The notes under the pieces were generated by a model, which did not search any database, was not told the DNA's origin, and saw nothing but the letters and a program-made list of their open reading frames with translations. The translations under genes and the position numbers were made by a program. Below, piece after piece: positions 31,449 through 39,663 of a stretch of DNA of 46,330 bases. Positions within the stretch are counted from its first letter, which is position 1. Each line of letters begins with the position of its first letter. Origin of the DNA: Actinobacteria bacterium 21-64-8 (GTDB taxonomy: Bacteria; Pseudomonadota; Alphaproteobacteria; Sphingomonadales; Sphingomonadaceae); NCBI GenBank assembly GCA_903970225.1, contig CAJCHR010000057.1, forward strand, positions 1 to 46,330. Direction: 5' to 3'.

Positions 31449-32288
31449 ATGAAGGAACGCACCCGTCTCGACTATTACCAGCGTATCGCACGGGTGATTG
31501 CGGTCGTGCTCGCCGATCCGGCTGTGGAGCACACGCTCGAGGGGCTGGCGGCGGTGGCTTGCATGTCGCCATTTCACTTTCATCGCGTGTACTGCGCGAT
31601 GACGGGTGAGAGCATAGCGGAAACGGTGCGGCGGGTAAGGCTGGCGAAGGCCGCGCGCAGTCTTGGGCAACGCGATCTCGCGGTAACCGAGGTAGCGATG
31701 GACGCTGGATACAATAGCCCCCAGGCATTTTCGCGTGCGTTCCGTCGGTTCGCCGGGGTCAGTCCCAGCGCATTCCAGGCGCGCAGCTGGGCAATGACGC
31801 AGGATGATAACGAGGAGGCGATGTCCTTGCGGGTGCGCATCATCGACGTGGCGGCCACGTCGATCCTCACGCTGCGTCACGAGGGGCCAGTCGAGACGAT
31901 CGGGCAGACCTGGCGCGAACTCGCCTCCATCCTCAAGCACGAGGTGCCGCACGGCACGGTCTCCGGCTCGATCGGCATGTCGATCGGCGATCCTGAAGGA
32001 GGAGATGGGTTCACCTATCACGCGGGCGTGATCATCGACGCGGACGTGCCCATCCCTGACCGGCTTCTACCTCTGGCGATCAAGGGCGGGTGCTACGCGA
32101 GTTATCGGCTAACGGGCTCTTTTGGCCTGATCACGCCAACCTTCGGCGCGCTATTCGGCGGCTGGCTATCGCGCAGCGGTCGCGAGCTCGATGATCGGCC
32201 CACACTCGAATTCTACCGTTCACCCTGGACACACCGCAACCGCACGGACGGCGTCACCGATGTGATGATCCCGATCAAGCAACCCTGA
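31449..32288 (+). CDS. AraC-family regulator with GyrI-like ligand domain
   Basis: A 279-residue regulator with an N-terminal AraC-type double helix-turn-helix (TLEGLAAVACMSPFHFHRVY, IAETVRRVRLAKAARSLGQ, AVTEVAMDAGYNSPQAFSRA, FRRFAGVSPSAFQ) and a C-terminal GyrI-like small-molecule domain (SLRVRIIDVAATSILTLRHE, YHAGVIIDADVP, YASYRLTGSF, ending DVMIPIKQP). This is the Rob/TipA-like order found in regulators of drug or solvent response. The hydrolase gene begins one base after its stop, so the two are one operon and the hydrolase is the likely effector. Confidence 0.9.
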   Translation: MKERTRLDYYQRIARVIAVVLADPAVEHTLEGLAAVACMSPFHFHRVYCAMTGESIAETVRRVRLAKAARSLGQRDLAVTEVAMDAGYNSPQAFSRAFRRFAGVSPSAFQARSWAMTQDDNEEAMSLRVRIIDVAATSILTLRHEGPVETIGQTWRELASILKHEVPHGTVSGSIGMSIGDPEGGDGFTYHAGVIIDADVPIPDRLLPLAIKGGCYASYRLTGSFGLITPTFGALFGGWLSRSGRELDDRPTLEFYRSPWTHRNRTDGVTDVMIPIKQP

Positions 32289-32289
32289 T

Positions 32290-33390
32290 ATGCGCTTCAG
32301 ACTGCTGATCGCGGCCGCCGTGCTCTGCACGGCGGGCACCTGCGCTCGCGCCGCCGAGACGCTCGCGCCGTTCCACGTTGGCGAGACGACGCGCGTGTTT
32401 CGCCCCGCGGCGGTTCGCAATTGGCGCGGCGCGAAGACGCAGGCGCTCGTCGCTACCGTGTGGTACCCGGTCGACGCGGCGCTGCCCGAGGCCAAGCACA
32501 AGATCGGACCGCCGGGCGTCGCCTACTTCGAAGGCCATACATTGACCGCCGCAGGCGCGCCGCTTGCGCCGCTGCGTGCCCGCTATCCGCTGATCGTGAT
32601 ATCGCACGGCACCGCCGGCAGCGCCGATAGTCTTGATTGGATCGCCTCGGCACTTGCGGCATCAGGGTACATCGTCGTTGGCGTCAATCATCCCGGCAAT
32701 AACGCGCTTGAGCCCCTGACCTGGAGCGGGTTCAGCCTGTTGTGGGAGCGCGCCACTGATCTGTCGGAGGTTATCGACGGGGTGCTGTCCGATCCGCTCC
32801 TCTCGCCCCGCATCGATCCGGCACGGATCGGCGCAGCGGGTTTTTCGCTGGGCGGCTACACCGTGCTCGAACTCGCGGGCGCGCGCACCAATATGAAGAA
32901 ACTGGAAACGTTCTGTCGCGGCCCCTCCGCCGATGGTGTCTGCCACCCGCCCGAGTTCCCGCAGATGGGCGCCCGACCAGAGCCGAAAGTGCCGGTTTCG
33001 TCAGAGGATCGTGCGTCGCTGGCGCGCTCCGGCGCATCCTATCGTGATCCGCGGATCAAGGCGGTGTTCGCGCTTGCGCCTTCGATGATCCAGGCGTTCG
33101 ACGCGGAATCGCTATGGGAGGTGCGCGTTCCGATCGAGGTGATCGCAGGCACTGGCGACATCAACGCGCCCGCAGCCACCAACGCGAGCCAATTGGCCGC
33201 GCTCTATCCTGCGGTGCGATTGACCCTCGTGCCAGGTGCCGGACATTACACGTTTCTGTCGTCTTGCGGCGCAGCGATGGAGCACCTCGATCCGGCACTG
33301 TGCCACGATAACGCAGGCGTCGACCGCGAGGCGGTGCACGCCACTGCGATTGAAAAGGCTTTGGCTTTCTTCGAAGCGACGCTGCGGTAG
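32290..33390 (+). CDS. Exported alpha/beta hydrolase (dienelactone hydrolase / PAF-acetylhydrolase-like)
   Basis: A 366-residue hydrolase with a Sec signal peptide (LLIAAAVLCTAGTCARA). Visible are the oxyanion region VISHGTAGSADSLDW, the nucleophile elbow AGFSLGGYT (Ser186), a probable acid Asp290 (AGTGDINAP) and His319 (PGAGHYTFL). The cap region has several Cys (FCRGPSADGVCHPPEF) that may form a disulfide in the periplasm. Such proteins are annotated as dienelactone hydrolase or PAF-acetylhydrolase-like esterases; natural substrates are mostly unknown. It is coupled to the upstream AraC/GyrI regulator with a one-base gap. Confidence 0.87.
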   Translation: MRFRLLIAAAVLCTAGTCARAAETLAPFHVGETTRVFRPAAVRNWRGAKTQALVATVWYPVDAALPEAKHKIGPPGVAYFEGHTLTAAGAPLAPLRARYPLIVISHGTAGSADSLDWIASALAASGYIVVGVNHPGNNALEPLTWSGFSLLWERATDLSEVIDGVLSDPLLSPRIDPARIGAAGFSLGGYTVLELAGARTNMKKLETFCRGPSADGVCHPPEFPQMGARPEPKVPVSSEDRASLARSGASYRDPRIKAVFALAPSMIQAFDAESLWEVRVPIEVIAGTGDINAPAATNASQLAALYPAVRLTLVPGAGHYTFLSSCGAAMEHLDPALCHDNAGVDREAVHATAIEKALAFFEATLR

Positions 33391-33500
33391 CGGGGAGTGC
33401 TCCCTGTATGAACGGACGACTGGAGTAAGAGCACCGCAGGGCAGCAGCGAATGGCGGCAAGTGGGTCATTTTGAAGCCATCAGAGGACTGTTTCCTCTTA

Positions 33501-34388
33501 CTAGTCTCCCGCACTTCGAACGATTTGATCAACGAACAGTCGTGCATGCCGGCTCAGCGCCGCGAAGGCCGGCGTACAGATGAGCAGTTGACGACTCGCC
33601 CAATCGTCGAGAAGCGGGACGACGGCGAGGCTGCCGACCCCGCAATGAGCGGCGGCGGCCATGGGCAATATACCGAGGCCGACGCCTGCTTCCACCAGCC
33701 GCGCGACCGCATCGAAGCTGCGCAGTCGCACTCGATAGTTGATCCTCCGGCCGAGTCGTGCCGCATGATCAGCGAGGTGGGTATGGAGTGCGCCGGCGCT
33801 CAGGCCCACGAACGGCTCGTCAATCAGCTCGGCGAACGCGACGGCGTCGCGGCTCGCGAGCGGATGGGCTGCTGGCACAATCAGGACCAACCGGTCCATC
33901 GACAGCGGGATCGTCTCGAGCTGGCCGAGGTCGGTGGTGTTCGCGACGATCCCGAACTCCGCGCGTCCTTCCGCCACGGCCAGTGCGATGTCAGCGCTGG
34001 TTCGCTCCTCGATGTCGATGTCGACATCGGGATGTGCGGCGAGGAAGCTGCGCAGCGCCGCCGGCAATAGCTCGACCAGCGCCGCCGTGTTCGAAACCAT
34101 ACGGATTTCTCCCTTCAGGCCGGAGGCAAACCCGCGAAGATCGCCGCGCATATGCTCAACGGCTGCGCCGATTGAGCGCGCATGATGGAGCAGTGCGCGG
34201 CCGGCGGCGGTCGGCACCACACCGCGTCGGCTACGGTCGAGCAGCGACACCCCGAGCGCGGCTTCCATCCCGCTGACCCGCGCACTGGCTGAGGCAAGCG
34301 CAAGGTGCGCCGCCTCCGCGCCTTTGGAGATGCTGCCGGCCTCCACGATCGCCACGAACAGGCGCAGGTCCACCAGATCGAACCGCAT
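33501..34388 (-). CDS. LysR-family transcriptional regulator
   Basis: A 295-residue LysR-type regulator: the winged helix-turn-helix is LRLFVAIVEAGSISKGAEAA, HLALASASARVSGMEAALGV, SLLDRSRRGVVPTAAGRALL, followed by the two-lobed inducer-binding domain (GEIRMVSNTAALVELLPAAL, VEAGVGLGILPMAAA). ATG 34388 has GAAGGA upstream. It is divergent from the TSUP permease and methyltransferase genes with 80 bases between the starts, the usual arrangement for a LysR protein and its target. Confidence 0.92.
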   Translation of the reverse strand: MRFDLVDLRLFVAIVEAGSISKGAEAAHLALASASARVSGMEAALGVSLLDRSRRGVVPTAAGRALLHHARSIGAAVEHMRGDLRGFASGLKGEIRMVSNTAALVELLPAALRSFLAAHPDVDIDIEERTSADIALAVAEGRAEFGIVANTTDLGQLETIPLSMDRLVLIVPAAHPLASRDAVAFAELIDEPFVGLSAGALHTHLADHAARLGRRINYRVRLRSFDAVARLVEAGVGLGILPMAAAAHCGVGSLAVVPLLDDWASRQLLICTPAFAALSRHARLFVDQIVRSAGD

Positions 34389-34468
34389 GTGTATCCTTCG
34401 GTTAAAACGAAAGCTGCCCTCGCATATCCCGCATTGTGGTCGATCGCGAGCGGCAGCATCTCCGATGT

Positions 34469-35218
34469 ATGGACGGATCGCTGCTCCTCGTACTGGCTGG
34501 GCTGCTCGCGGGCGGCATGAACGCGCTTGCTGGCGGTGGCTCCTTCGTGACGCTGCCGGCGCTGATCGCCAGTGGAGTCCCTTCGGTACCGGCGAATGCC
34601 ACGAGCAGCGTCGCCCTTTATCCTGGTGGCGCAGCCAGCGCCTGGGTCTATCGGGATGGGCTCGGACCGATTTGCGGCGTGCCGCTCATTCTTACGCTCG
34701 TGGTCACATTGGTCGGCGGCCTTGGGGGAAGCCTGTTGCTGCTTTGGACGTCGAACAGGCTGTTCGACCGCGTGCTGCCGTGGCTGCTGCTGATGGCCAC
34801 GATCACCCTGATGCTCGGGCCGCGCGCGGCGGCCGTGCTGCGTGCCCGCTTGACCGTCGGCAGACCAACGATCCTCGCCGTCCAGTTCCTACTGGGTGTG
34901 TATGGCGGCTATTTCGGCGGCGCCGTCGGCCTGATGACGACGGCGGCGTGGAGCCTTCTCCAAGGCGCCGACATCAAGGCGCTCAATGCGCCGCGCACGC
35001 TGATGGTGACTGCCGCAAATACGGCGGCGATCCTGTGTTTCGCCGTTGCAGAGGCGGTGCGCTGGCAGGCGGCATTGCTCGTCGGCGCAGGCGCGGCGGC
35101 GGGCGGTTATGCTGGCGCGCACCTCGGCCGACGACTGAACCCCACTCTCGTGCGCAGCGCGACCTTGCTGATCTCGACCGCGATCACCTCCCGTTTCTTC
35201 ATCCGTGCCTATTTTTGA
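34469..35218 (+). CDS. TSUP (TauE/SafE)-family permease
   Basis: A 249-residue membrane protein of the TSUP family, which exports or imports sulfite, sulfonates or related organic anions. Two repeats of the family are seen: LLAGGMNALAGGGSFVTLPA near the N-terminus and LLGVYGGYFGGAVGLMTTAA in the second half, with about eight helices. ATG 34469 begins MDGSLLLVLAG; no strong ribosome site is present. It is the target-side gene opposite LysR. A methyltransferase gene follows after eight bases on the same strand. Confidence 0.88.
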   Translation: MDGSLLLVLAGLLAGGMNALAGGGSFVTLPALIASGVPSVPANATSSVALYPGGAASAWVYRDGLGPICGVPLILTLVVTLVGGLGGSLLLLWTSNRLFDRVLPWLLLMATITLMLGPRAAAVLRARLTVGRPTILAVQFLLGVYGGYFGGAVGLMTTAAWSLLQGADIKALNAPRTLMVTAANTAAILCFAVAEAVRWQAALLVGAGAAAGGYAGAHLGRRLNPTLVRSATLLISTAITSRFFIRAYF

Positions 35219-35226
35219 GGATCCTC

Positions 35227-35991
35227 ATGTCCACCTCCCACCACGATGCCACCGACCGGCAGTTCGGCCCGCAGGCGCAATCCTATGTCACCAGCGCTGT
35301 CCACGCCGCCGGCCCCGATCTCGATCGCATCGAAACTCTCGCCCGGGAGCATGGCGGCTCTCGCGCGCTCGATCTCGGCTGTGGCGGCGGCCACGTCGCC
35401 TATCGAATAGCGCCGCATGTCGAGCAGGTCGTGGCGTGCGATCTGTCGGCGGACATGCTGGCTGCTGTGACGGCGGAGACACAGCGACGCAGGATCGGCA
35501 ATATCGCGACCCGCCAGGCGGCGGCGGAGCGATTGCCATTCGGGAAGGACTCTTTCGATCTGACCGTCTGCCGGATGAGCGCGCACCACTGGCGCGATCT
35601 GGAGGCCGGGCTGCGCGAGGCGCGGCGGGTGACCCGGCGCGGCGGGCAGGCGGTGCTCGTAGACCCGTTCGCTCTGGCGGACCCGCTGCTCGACACCCAC
35701 CTCCAGGCGATCGAACTGCTACGCGATCCCAGCCACGTGCGAAATTATCGTATCAGCGAGTGGTGCGCTGCACTGGGACGATCCGGGTTCACGATCGACG
35801 GCGTGGGTACCCACCGGCTGCGGATGGACTTCGCGACATGGATCGCACGCATGCGGACCGCGCCGGCGCATGTCGCCGCGATCCGATCGCTGCAGGCCGG
35901 TGCGAGCGCCGAGGTGAAGTCGGCGCTCGCCATCGAGGAGGATGGCAGCTTCCTCCTCGACATTGCCACGTATGAGTTGCGCGCTGCGTAG
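35227..35991 (+). CDS. Class I SAM-dependent methyltransferase (no. 1)
   Basis: A 254-residue UbiE/methyltransferase-11-like enzyme. The SAM site is RALDLGCGGGHVAYRIA, followed by VVACDLSADMLAAV (acidic end of strand 2), the ATRQAAAERLPFGKDSFDLT region and RMSAHHWRDLEAGLREARRV. GAGGA lies just ahead of the ATG. It is the second gene of the TSUP unit. A second methyltransferase of similar layout faces it across a ten-base gap on the opposite strand. The substrate is unknown. Confidence 0.87.
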   Translation: MSTSHHDATDRQFGPQAQSYVTSAVHAAGPDLDRIETLAREHGGSRALDLGCGGGHVAYRIAPHVEQVVACDLSADMLAAVTAETQRRRIGNIATRQAAAERLPFGKDSFDLTVCRMSAHHWRDLEAGLREARRVTRRGGQAVLVDPFALADPLLDTHLQAIELLRDPSHVRNYRISEWCAALGRSGFTIDGVGTHRLRMDFATWIARMRTAPAHVAAIRSLQAGASAEVKSALAIEEDGSFLLDIATYELRAA

Positions 35992-36001
35992 GAAGGCGCT
36001 G

Positions 36002-36763
36002 CTACGGTCGATCCCAAGCGACGATCGAGACCGGAAAGACGAAGTGGATGCCGTCGGCGGTGTGGCGGGCAGCGACCCCGATGCGATCCTCACCGCTTGC
36101 GATGTCCGTATCGAAGAGGTCGGTTAGCGCCGTCATATTCTCCGCATCGGCCAGCGTATCGAGCAATACCTCCAACCGGTAGAAGTCGATTTTCTGTTCG
36201 ATCAGTCCCGACATCGGACCGAGCGCGCGCAACTGGTCGAGCGTCAAGGCGCTGGCGTGCGATGGATCGCGCAGTGTTTCCATGCGGTCATAGGCCGCCT
36301 GTGTCTCAGCTGTCGGTGTGGCGTCGATGACGACCACGCGACCGCCCGGCCGGCAGACGCGCGTCATCTCGCGCAGCGCAGCACCCGGATCGGGGATGTG
36401 GTGGAAGCTGTAGCGAGTCAGCACCACGTCGAACCGGCCGTCCTCGAACGGCAAATGCGTGGCATCGCCGACCTGCCATGTGATGTTGTCGAGACCCGCG
36501 TTCCGCTGCCGCTCGTGTGCCTGATCAATCATCGCGGGGGTGAGATCGATGCCCGTGATGTGACGCGCCAACGGTGCGGCAGCGCAGGCAACGATGCCGG
36601 GGCCGCAAGCGACATCGAGCACCGCCATGTCGGGCGTGATCGCGGCAGCGGCGAGCGCGCGCGCCATGCCATCGGCGTCGGAGTGGACTGCCAGGTCGGC
36701 GAAGGGCTGCGCCCACCGGGTAAACTGATCGACGATCTTCGTGTCGTGTGCCGTGCCGGCCAT
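36002..36763 (-). CDS. Class I SAM-dependent methyltransferase (no. 2)
   Basis: A 253-residue methyltransferase-11 family enzyme: MAVLDVACGPGIVACAAAPL, ITGIDLTPAMIDQAHERQ, VGDATHLPFEDGRFDVVLTR and the post-motif YSFHHIPDPGAALREMTRVC. ATG 36763 has AGGAG nine bases upstream; a longer open frame extends back across the promoter of the divergent AraC gene and is not used. It is convergent with methyltransferase no. 1 and divergent from the AraC regulator, which probably controls it. The two methyltransferases share architecture, with about 250 residues each. Confidence 0.88.
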   Translation of the reverse strand: MAGTAHDTKIVDQFTRWAQPFADLAVHSDADGMARALAAAAITPDMAVLDVACGPGIVACAAAPLARHITGIDLTPAMIDQAHERQRNAGLDNITWQVGDATHLPFEDGRFDVVLTRYSFHHIPDPGAALREMTRVCRPGGRVVVIDATPTAETQAAYDRMETLRDPSHASALTLDQLRALGPMSGLIEQKIDFYRLEVLLDTLADAENMTALTDLFDTDIASGEDRIGVAARHTADGIHFVFPVSIVAWDRP

Positions 36764-36850
36764 GTCTCTTGCTCCTGAAAGGAGACCGGAATAGCCGTCG
36801 GCGGCGTGACCGGCTAACGATTGGCGGTCAATATTGAACGCGGACCGGCC

Positions 36851-37657
36851 ATGCGACGCCTGAACGAAGCACAGACGACGGCAACGCTCGGCACCTACGG
36901 GCTCGACCGTCCCCGCGGGCCCGGTTTCGCCTTTCGCGATCGGGCGCAAAGCACCTTCTACGACTGGCATGCCCACGAGTATCACCAACTAATCTACGCG
37001 CTCGCCGGTACGACCCAGATCGAGAGCGAACGCGCGCGGTATCTGTTGCCGACCGGCCGGGCGGCGTGGATCCCGGCAGGCGTGCGGCACCGCACGCTCA
37101 TGTCCGACATCGAGGGTGCCTCGATCTACTTTGCGCCCGACACGGTCGCATACGAGACAAGTCGGGTCCGCATCATCGTCGCTACGCCGGTGATGCGCGA
37201 GATGATCCTCCACGCGCTGCGATGGCCGCTGGGCGCGAGCGAGGCCGATCCGGTAGCGGCGAGCTTCTTCCGAACGCTCGCGCTGATGAGCAAGGAGTGG
37301 TTGGACAGCGAACTGCCACTCTCGCTGCCCGGTGCGATACACCCCGGGATTGTACGGGCGATGGACTATGCGATCGGCGACCCCGGCGCAGCGACGCAGG
37401 CCGGCGCACTGTCCGCGGCCGGCCTTTCCGAACGGACATTCCGCCGGGTGTTCCTTCGCGAAACTGGAATGGGCTGGCAGGTTTGGCTGGGTCAGGCGCG
37501 CATCATGGCGGCGATGGCTCTGCTCACGGAAGGCCGACGGGTCACCGACGTGGCGCTCGAAGTCGGCTACGCGTCGCTGAGCGCCTTCGCAAAGGCTTTC
37601 TCTCAGCTCATCGGCGAGGCTCCGGCCGCGTTCAGGCGCCGCGCGGCGCGACGCTGA
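36851..37657 (+). CDS. AraC-family transcriptional regulator
   Basis: A 268-residue regulator with an N-terminal cupin-like sensing domain (STFYDWHAHEYHQLIYALAG, RAAWIPAGVRHRTLMSD; His residues in metal-ligand-like places) and a C-terminal AraC helix-turn-helix pair (LSAAGLSERTFRRVFLRETG, VTDVALEVGYASLSAFAKAF). This is the NimR/YdeC-like layout. ATG 36851 is chosen; a TTG at 36821 would add ten residues. It is divergent from methyltransferase no. 2 across 87 bases. Confidence 0.88.
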   Translation: MRRLNEAQTTATLGTYGLDRPRGPGFAFRDRAQSTFYDWHAHEYHQLIYALAGTTQIESERARYLLPTGRAAWIPAGVRHRTLMSDIEGASIYFAPDTVAYETSRVRIIVATPVMREMILHALRWPLGASEADPVAASFFRTLALMSKEWLDSELPLSLPGAIHPGIVRAMDYAIGDPGAATQAGALSAAGLSERTFRRVFLRETGMGWQVWLGQARIMAAMALLTEGRRVTDVALEVGYASLSAFAKAFSQLIGEAPAAFRRRAARR

Positions 37658-38268
37658 ACGACCTGTCTCACATAAACCAGCTTGATCAGACGCCGCACGG
37701 CCGGGAGGTTTTGCGTGTGTACGAGCATGAAGAGATCAGCCGCCTTGGCCGCGACATCCGGGTCATGCGCATGGCTGAGCTCGGGCGATGCGCGCGCGAT
37801 CAGCCCAAGCGGCTCGGAAGGCAACTTTCCAAGTGCATCGCAGACCAGCGTCTCGATCTTGCGCGCGGGCAGGCGGGTTGGCTGTGCCAGTAGCCGATTC
37901 TGCGCTCGCGCTGGTGTAGTAACGATAGCGCACCGTGCCCTTCGCTGCATGGCTGGTCCGCAGCGGCCGGCCGTTTTGGTGTTCGTGCTGAACGACGGCG
38001 TTACCGACACGAACGAGACGCCGGCGTGCGGGTCAGCCGGTCTACCTTTTAGACGGCGATGATGTCGACGCGCCTGGCTACGACATCGGCTGGCAGCCGC
38101 TGGAGGACAGGGCGCTCGAGCGTGCCGCCCGAGAATAGTTGGGGGGGTTGCGCTTTCATCGATATCGGCGGGGTCTCTTAGGCCCAACGCTCTATCTCGC
38201 TTCTACCGGTTGCCCCGCATATCGCGCGAAAAGCGGCACAGATTTGATTAACGATACCGCATCAGATT
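37658..38268. other. Degraded region between AraC gene and secretion operon
   Basis: No intact gene is present in 611 bases. It holds scattered pieces of a serine recombinase on the minus strand and, near 38048-38136 on the plus strand, a short coding-like scrap (LDGDDVDAPGYDIGWQPLED) of unknown origin. This looks like the scar of a lost mobile element at the edge of the type I secretion locus. Confidence 0.55.
37760..38030 (-). pseudogene. Large serine recombinase, heavily deleted remnant
   Basis: Three pieces typical of large serine recombinases are seen in two frames. GVSFVSVTPSFSTNT is the end of the catalytic domain (usually GVxFVSVTQSFNTTT). NGRPLRTSHAAKGTVRYRYY is the zinc-ribbon region, in another frame. 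RLPARKIETLVCDAL is the C-terminal segment. In an intact protein the first two are separated by some 300 residues, so an internal deletion and frame shifts have destroyed the gene. Confidence 0.72.
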
Positions 38269-39663
38269 TCACCGTTCCCTGCCGGCCTGCGCGACGGTCG
38301 ACACGATCGGAGAGATCAACCAGGATATTATTCTTCGATTGCCGGTTCGAACATCAACAGTCACGCCAAGTCCGGAGGTCAGCGGCACGGTCTTTCCGTC
38401 GACCAAGATGGTCCCTCGGGCCAGCCGAATACGGGCGATGTAGTTGGCGCCGAGCTTGGGATCCGGCACCGCATCGCGGCTCAGCGAGACAACCGTGCCC
38501 CGCACCGTCCCGTAGCGGGTGAACGGGAAGGCATCCAGCTTCACCGCCGCCGGCTGCCCCTCGCGCACGAATCCTATGTCCTTGTTCAGGACATGGGCTT
38601 CGACCTCTATCTCGCCGCGGGATGGCACGATTACCATCAGCGTCCGCGCCGGCTCGACGACGCCGCCGACGGTATGGATCTGAAGCTGCTGTACCGTACC
38701 ATCGGCCGGAGATAGCAAATGCTCGAGGCCGGCGCGGCGCTGGGCTTTTGTAACTTCCTCCTGCTTGAGGATGGCATCGGTCTGGGCCTTGGCGAGATCG
38801 ACGAGCGCCTGTCGGCGCGCCTGATCGCGGCTCTCGGTCATGGCCTCGGCATATTTATGCGCTTCGGCACCGCCGCGTACACCCTGCGCCACCGCGACGT
38901 CGCGATCGCCAAGATCGGAGCGGCGCTGACGCTGAAGTTCGAGCAGGCGCATGCCCGGCGCGTAACCGTTGGCATCGAGCTTGTTCATAGCGTCGACCTC
39001 ACGGTCCAGGATCGGCAGGGTGGCATCGAGCTTGGCGCGGGTGGCGGCGGCGGCCTGCGCGTCTGCCTGCGCCGACGCGCGCGCAGCCGCATAGCCGGCC
39101 ATCGTGGAGTTTACCTCGGCGATCTGCGCCGCCGCGAGCTGCGTTTGCGCCGCTACCACATCCGCTGGTGTGCCTTCAGGCAGGTTGAGGTGCAGTCCCT
39201 TGCCATCGAGCACGGCGACGACCGCGCGATTGCGCTCCACTTCGAGCTGATCATCGAGCAACGCCTTGCGTGCCTGTTCCAATTCAGCCGACGCCAGCGT
39301 GGTGTCGAGATCGACCAGCACCTGACCCTTCGTGACATGATCGCCGTCGCGGACATGGATCGCGGCGACGACGCCCGCTCCTGCCGACTGGACCAGCTTG
39401 GTGGCGCCGGACGGAAGAATCTTGCCTGGGGCGGAAACCACCTCGTCCACCCGGCCCACGATCAGCCATACCAGGCTCACGAGCATCAGACCGAGCAGAA
39501 CCTTGGCGGTCAGGCGGCCGGTCGGCGAAACTGGCCGCTCGACCACTTCGAGCGCGGCCGGGAGGAAATCGTTTTCATGGCTGGTGAGGTGGCTCGCACG
39601 GCGCTCGGCGTCGGCGCGGAGCGCCTCGCGGATGACATGCCAGTAATGCGATAGCGACGTCAT
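38269..39663 (-). CDS. HlyD-family type I secretion periplasmic adaptor
   Basis: A 464-residue membrane fusion protein linking the inner-membrane ABC exporter to the TolC channel. One membrane helix near residues 52-70 (LTAKVLLGLMLVSLVWLIVG) is followed by the first lipoyl half SAPGKILPSGATKLVQSAGA, DGDHVTKGQVLVDLDTTLAS, a long Ala/Gln-rich coiled coil, and the second half LLSPADGTVQQLQIHTVGGV. The HlyD signature region is LGANYIARIRLARGTILVDG and the protein ends RRIISWLISPIVSTVAQAGRE. Its ATG overlaps the ABC gene stop (ATGA). It is the last gene of the four-gene operon. Confidence 0.93.
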   Translation of the reverse strand: MTSLSHYWHVIREALRADAERRASHLTSHENDFLPAALEVVERPVSPTGRLTAKVLLGLMLVSLVWLIVGRVDEVVSAPGKILPSGATKLVQSAGAGVVAAIHVRDGDHVTKGQVLVDLDTTLASAELEQARKALLDDQLEVERNRAVVAVLDGKGLHLNLPEGTPADVVAAQTQLAAAQIAEVNSTMAGYAAARASAQADAQAAAATRAKLDATLPILDREVDAMNKLDANGYAPGMRLLELQRQRRSDLGDRDVAVAQGVRGGAEAHKYAEAMTESRDQARRQALVDLAKAQTDAILKQEEVTKAQRRAGLEHLLSPADGTVQQLQIHTVGGVVEPARTLMVIVPSRGEIEVEAHVLNKDIGFVREGQPAAVKLDAFPFTRYGTVRGTVVSLSRDAVPDPKLGANYIARIRLARGTILVDGKTVPLTSGLGVTVDVRTGNRRIISWLISPIVSTVAQAGRER

